Source: CAZZNQ01 sp964655775 (GTDB taxonomy: Bacteria; Planctomycetota; Brocadiia; SM23-32). Taken from it: a DNA stretch of 35,066 nt. The DNA lies in assembly GCA_964655775.1 (NCBI GenBank), contig CAZZNQ010000039.1:1-35066 (forward strand). The letters are read 5' to 3'. The position numbers and the translations under genes were made by a program. Position 1 is the stretch's first letter, and every line of letters begins with the position of its first letter. The notes under the pieces are model-generated. The model saw only the letters and a program-made list of their open reading frames with translations, did no database searches and had not been told where the DNA came from. Of this stretch, positions 32,316 to 35,066 are shown piece after piece.

Positions 32316-32960
32316 CTAGCGTTTCTGCGCCGGCTCCAACACCGCCTTCCGAACCATCACGAACCCGCCCTTCTTCCCGGCGACGGAGCCCTTGACAAGC
32401 AGCAGGTTGCGCTCGCTATCCGTATCAACCACCTGCAGGTTGCGGACTGTGACGCGCTCGGCGCCCATGCGGCCAGGCATCTTCTTTCCCTTTACGACGC
32501 GGCCGGGAGAGGCACTGGCTCCGATCGAGCCGGTTCGTCTGCCAAAACGGCCTCCATGTGTCTTTGGCGCGCCTTTGAAGCCGTAACGCTTGACAACGCC
32601 GGCGAACCCGCGCCCTTTGCTGGTACCGGTCACGTCGACGTATTCGACACCTTCGAACTGCTCCACACCCAGATCCTGCCCGGGCTCCGGCACGTCATCG
32701 CCGTCCGGTTCCACGTCACGGACCATCAGGCGGGGCGTCACACCGGCCTTGGCGAAATGCTCGACCAGCGGCTTGGGCGTATTCTTGCGCTTGCGCTCTT
32801 CGAAGCCTATCTGTATCGCCCGGACGCCGCCATCGGCCGCCGCCTTAACCTGCGTGACGACGCACGGCCCGACCTGCAGCACCGTAACTGGTATCAGCTC
32901 GCCGGCATCGCCGAAGACCTGGGTCATCCCGAGCTTCTTTCCGATCAGTGCTTTGACCAT
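32316..32960 (-). CDS. rplC: Ribosomal protein L3
   Basis: 214 residues from the ATG at 32960 (MVKALIGKKLGMTQVF), favoured because GAGG lies 10 nt upstream; an ATG two codons earlier (32966) would sit too close to it. The long loop HGGRFGRRTGSIGASASPGRVVKGKKMPG, which reaches the peptidyl-transferase centre, is intact. L3 is one of the two assembly initiators of the 50S subunit. An unusually wide gap precedes it. Confidence 0.96.
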   Translation of the reverse strand: MVKALIGKKLGMTQVFGDAGELIPVTVLQVGPCVVTQVKAAADGGVRAIQIGFEERKRKNTPKPLVEHFAKAGVTPRLMVRDVEPDGDDVPEPGQDLGVEQFEGVEYVDVTGTSKGRGFAGVVKRYGFKGAPKTHGGRFGRRTGSIGASASPGRVVKGKKMPGRMGAERVTVRNLQVVDTDSERNLLLVKGSVAGKKGGFVMVRKAVLEPAQKR

Positions 32961-33194
32961 CTGCATAATCCCTCAAACTTCGCATCACGCGTCGGAACAG
33001 GACGCCACAGACCCACTACAAGGGTGCATTCATCCCGGTACGGGGTCCTTCAGTGCACAACCGTCGTCGGCCCCGAGCGTGCGGGCAGGACGCATTTAGA
33101 GCATGCGCCCCGTGAGATTTGACTGGTGGACGCCTTCGGCGGCGGCACGGCCGGACAGCCCGTTTGCCGAGAGCGGACCCGCCTCAACCGCCGA
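32961..33194 (-). other. 234-nt structured gap between rpsJ and rplC
   Basis: No gene is seen, although neighbouring genes in the cluster are 6-90 nt apart. On the minus-strand RNA, GGCGCAU (33103-33109) pairs with AUGCGUC (33089-33095) over a 7-nt loop, with one G-U pair, and CCCG-TAC-CGGG near 33035 makes a second small hairpin. It may be a leader with regulatory folding or a processing region. Confidence 0.5.
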
Positions 33195-33503
33195 TCAGAC
33201 CTTGATCTTGATCTCCACCCCCGCCGGCACCTTGAGGTTGTTCAAGGCGTCGACGGTGTGGACCGTCGGTTCCGTGATGTCAATCAAGCGCTTGTGCGTG
33301 CGTATCTCGAACTGCTCGCGCGAGCGTTTGTCCACGTGAGGTGACCGCAGAACCGTGTAGCGCTCGATATGAGTCGGCAGAAGGACCGGGCCGCTTACCT
33401 TGGCCCCCGTTCGTATCGCCGTCTCCACTATCTGGCGGGCCGAACGATCGAGCACCCGGTGATCGTACGCCTCCATCCTGATCCTGATGCGGTCTCCAGC
33501 CAA
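33195..33503 (-). CDS. rpsJ: Ribosomal protein S10 (TTG start)
   Basis: 102 residues. The family sequence RIRIRMEAYDHRVLDRSARQIVETAIRTGAKVSGPVLLPTHIERYTVLRSPHVDKRSREQFEIRTHKRLIDI is complete. It starts at TTG (33503), preceded by GGAG at 9 nt; the only internal Met lies at residue 10, inside the conserved core, so the TTG is well supported. S10 is part of the 30S head and, as NusE, of antitermination complexes. It is the first gene of the cluster, with its own promoter about 80 bp upstream and no tuf before it. Confidence 0.96.
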   Translation of the reverse strand: MAGDRIRIRMEAYDHRVLDRSARQIVETAIRTGAKVSGPVLLPTHIERYTVLRSPHVDKRSREQFEIRTHKRLIDITEPTVHTVDALNNLKVPAGVEIKIKV

Positions 33504-33547
33504 TTCAGCTTACTCCAAACGTCACGGGACAAAATGACGGCTCAAAA

Positions 33548-33566
33548 TGTTCGGTCTGCACGAACA
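33548..33566 (-). other. Hairpin in the rpsJ leader
   Basis: TGTTCG (33548-33553) pairs with CGAACA (33561-33566) over a 7-nt loop. It would lie within about 10-25 nt of the predicted transcript start, in a leader of about 70 nt. It might stabilise the 5' end. Confidence 0.4.
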
Positions 33567-33580
33567 ACACAAGTCCGACA

Positions 33581-33608
33581 ATGATACCACGCGGGCTGCA
33601 TAAGTCAA
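33581..33608 (-). promoter_or_regulatory. Promoter of the ribosomal-protein cluster
   Basis: On the minus strand TTGACT (33603-33608) and TATCAT (33581-33586), 16 bp apart, each matching the consensus at five of six positions. Predicted start near 33574. This is the best promoter upstream of rpsJ and would drive the S10 part of the cluster. Confidence 0.7.
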
Positions 33609-33668
33609 GTGCGACGGGCACATTCTGCACAACCTCACCGCAGAACGCCCCGTAGGGAGACGCCCCCG

Positions 33669-33697
33669 TGGAAAACCCACCTCAGAACGAATAGAAT
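33669..33697 (+). promoter_or_regulatory. Candidate nadE promoter
   Basis: TGGAAA (33669-33674) and TAGAAT (33692-33697) with a 17-bp spacer, in the divergent gap between rpsJ and nadE; start near 33704, about 46 nt before the GTG of nadE. Confidence 0.45.
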
Positions 33698-33749
33698 ACA
33701 CCATTTGCGCGGCCGCGTCAACGTCGTCTTGGGATTCCAGGGACAAGTC

Positions 33750-35066
33750 GTGAGAATCGCGTTAGGTCAGATCAATACCACCGTCGGCGACCTCGAAGGA
33801 AACCGCCGCAGGGCTTGCCGCGCCATCGAGGATGCCGGCGCAGAGGGAGCGGAACTGCTGCTTTTGCCGGAATTGGCCCTGAGCGGATACCCGCCGCAGG
33901 ATCTGGTGGAGAGAGATGCTTTCGTGGACGCCAGTGAACGCGCGCTCAACCGCATGGCCCAGGCAGCCCAAGGCATACACGTCGTCGTCGGTTACGTTGG
34001 AGAAGCCGAAGGTCCTCCGGGCAACACAGCCACCAACGCCGCCGCGCTGGTCGGCAATGGCCGAGTGCTTGCCCGGCGCGAGAAGACGCTGCTGCCCACC
34101 TACGATGTCTTCGACGAAGCTCGCTATTTTCAGCCTGCCGCTGCCAACGAACCCGTCGAGCTCGGTCCCAGCCGCATAGGAATCACCATCTGCGAGGACG
34201 CCTGGAACGACCGGATGTTCTGGAACCGCCGCAGGTACGATGTCGATCCCGTCGAGCGGCTGTGCAAAGCGGGCGTGGACTTCATTCTCAACATCTCCGC
34301 CTCGCCCTTCTCGGCAGGCAAACAGAAGCTCCGCAGGTCGATGCTGCGCGCGATCGCCGCCCGCCACCGCACTCCCCTCTTCTACGTGAACCTGGTGGGC
34401 GGCAATGACCAGTTGATCTACGACGGCAGAAGCCTTGCCCTGGACGCCGAAGGCCGAATCATCGCGGAGGGCGCCGCGTTCCGGGAAGACCTGCTCGTCG
34501 TGGACACCGAGGACGTCGGCGTCGCGGACGATCCTCCGGTCCCCTGCGAGGAAGAAGAGATCTGGCAGGCCCTCTGCCTGGGTCTCAGGGATTACGCGGC
34601 CAAGTGCGGGTTCGACAGCGCCGTGCTGGGCCTGAGCGGCGGCATCGATTCCGCCCTGACCGCCACGATCGCCGCAGAGGCCCTGGGGCCCGAGAACATC
34701 ACCGCGCTGTTCATGCCCACCGAGTACAGCAGCGATCTGAGCAGTCGTGACTCGCGCCAACTCGCCTCCAACCTCGGCATCAGGTTCGAGACTGTGTCCA
34801 TCGACGACCTGCGCCACTCCATGGAACGGGTGGTCGCGCCTCTGTTCGAAGGCACGGAGTGCGGCGTCGCCGAGGAGAATATCCAGGCCCGGCTGCGCGG
34901 CAACATCATCATGGCCTTCGCCAACAAGTTCGGCGCCCTGCCGCTGGCGACCGGCAACAAAAGCGAGTTGGCCGTCGGATACTGCACCCTTTACGGCGAC
35001 ATGGTCGGCGGCCTTGCCGTCATCGGCGATGTGCCCAAGACCGCCGTCTACCGCCTGGCGCGTTAC
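33750..35066 (+). CDS. nadE: Glutamine-dependent NAD+ synthetase (3' end outside the window)
   Basis: 439 codons are present from the GTG at 33750 (AGGGA upstream); the end lies to the right. The N-terminal half is a nitrilase-type glutaminase with triad Glu41 (LLLLPELALSGYPP), Lys112 (REKTLLPTYDVFDE) and Cys148 (GITICEDAW), which supplies ammonia. The C-terminal half is the synthetase, with the ATP-pyrophosphatase loop SGGIDS at 296-301, and NIQARLRGNIIMAFANK and LATGNKSELAVGY further on. It amidates nicotinate adenine dinucleotide to NAD, the last step of the route begun by pncB elsewhere in the window. It is divergent from rpsJ. Confidence 0.97.
   Translation, partial: MRIALGQINTTVGDLEGNRRRACRAIEDAGAEGAELLLLPELALSGYPPQDLVERDAFVDASERALNRMAQAAQGIHVVVGYVGEAEGPPGNTATNAAALVGNGRVLARREKTLLPTYDVFDEARYFQPAAANEPVELGPSRIGITICEDAWNDRMFWNRRRYDVDPVERLCKAGVDFILNISASPFSAGKQKLRRSMLRAIAARHRTPLFYVNLVGGNDQLIYDGRSLALDAEGRIIAEGAAFREDLLVVDTEDVGVADDPPVPCEEEEIWQALCLGLRDYAAKCGFDSAVLGLSGGIDSALTATIAAEALGPENITALFMPTEYSSDLSSRDSRQLASNLGIRFETVSIDDLRHSMERVVAPLFEGTECGVAEENIQARLRGNIIMAFANKFGALPLATGNKSELAVGYCTLYGDMVGGLAVIGDVPKTAVYRLARY

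Noticed and set aside
30548..32395. 615-codon plus-strand open frame opposite rplB, rplW and rplD
   Set aside because: Antisense shadow of well-identified genes; long because GC-rich third positions remove stop codons. No protein signature.

Overview
The window is a stretch of GC-rich bacterial chromosome, densely coded, with Shine-Dalgarno-led genes and several GTG or TTG starts. About half of it (15989-33503) is one minus-strand ribosomal-protein supercluster in the classical S10-spc-alpha order: rpsJ, rplC, rplD, rplW, rplB, rpsS, rplV, rpsC, rplP, rpmC, rpsQ, rplN, rplX, rplE, rpsN, rpsH, rplF, rplR, rpsE, rplO, secY, adk, map, infA, rpmJ, rpsM, [methyltransferase], rpsK, rpsD, rpoA, rplQ. 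No rpmD (L30) lies between rpsE and rplO, and no tuf lies just upstream of rpsJ. The phylum cannot be fixed from the sequence alone. Zinc-type S14 and S4, a missing L30, acidic tails on S5 and L17, and a plant-like galacturonokinase homologue suggest a poorly sampled lineage, possibly in or near the Planctomycetota/PVC radiation; this is inference.

Left part (1-7053): the 3' end of metK followed by ahcY (SAM to SAH to homocysteine); a convergent unknown protein with two helix-turn-helix-like repeats; cvpA; and a tightly coupled plus-strand operon pncB - isochorismatase/nicotinamidase-like - moxR whose genes overlap by 4 bp. With nadE at the right edge, the window carries two steps of the Preiss-Handler NAD route (nicotinate to NaMN, and NaAD to NAD).

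Middle (7087-15963): yggT and a cytoplasmic GH29 alpha-L-fucosidase on the minus strand, divergent from a GH116 beta-glycosidase, with a perfect 17-bp palindrome on the fucosidase -10 box; a small cupin-like lipoprotein; a 614-bp stretch without a convincing gene; a galacturonokinase-like GHMP kinase followed by rodA; then, from a promoter whose -10 box overlaps the kinase promoter on the other strand, a zinc-ribbon membrane protein and thioredoxin, ending in a strong hairpin terminator that can also serve the opposing ribosomal cluster.

Right part: the ribosomal cluster appears to start from a good promoter at 33581-33608, with divergent nadE running off the window. Unusual features in the cluster are a methyltransferase gene between rpsK and rpsM, a 92-residue acidic tail on S5, an internal repeat-flanked insertion plus acidic tail in L17, an extended -10 promoter just before infA, intercistronic hairpins before rpsD and rpmJ, a TTG start for rpsJ, and a 234-nt structured gap between rpsJ and rplC. 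I saw no tRNA, rRNA, insertion sequence, CRISPR array or prophage.
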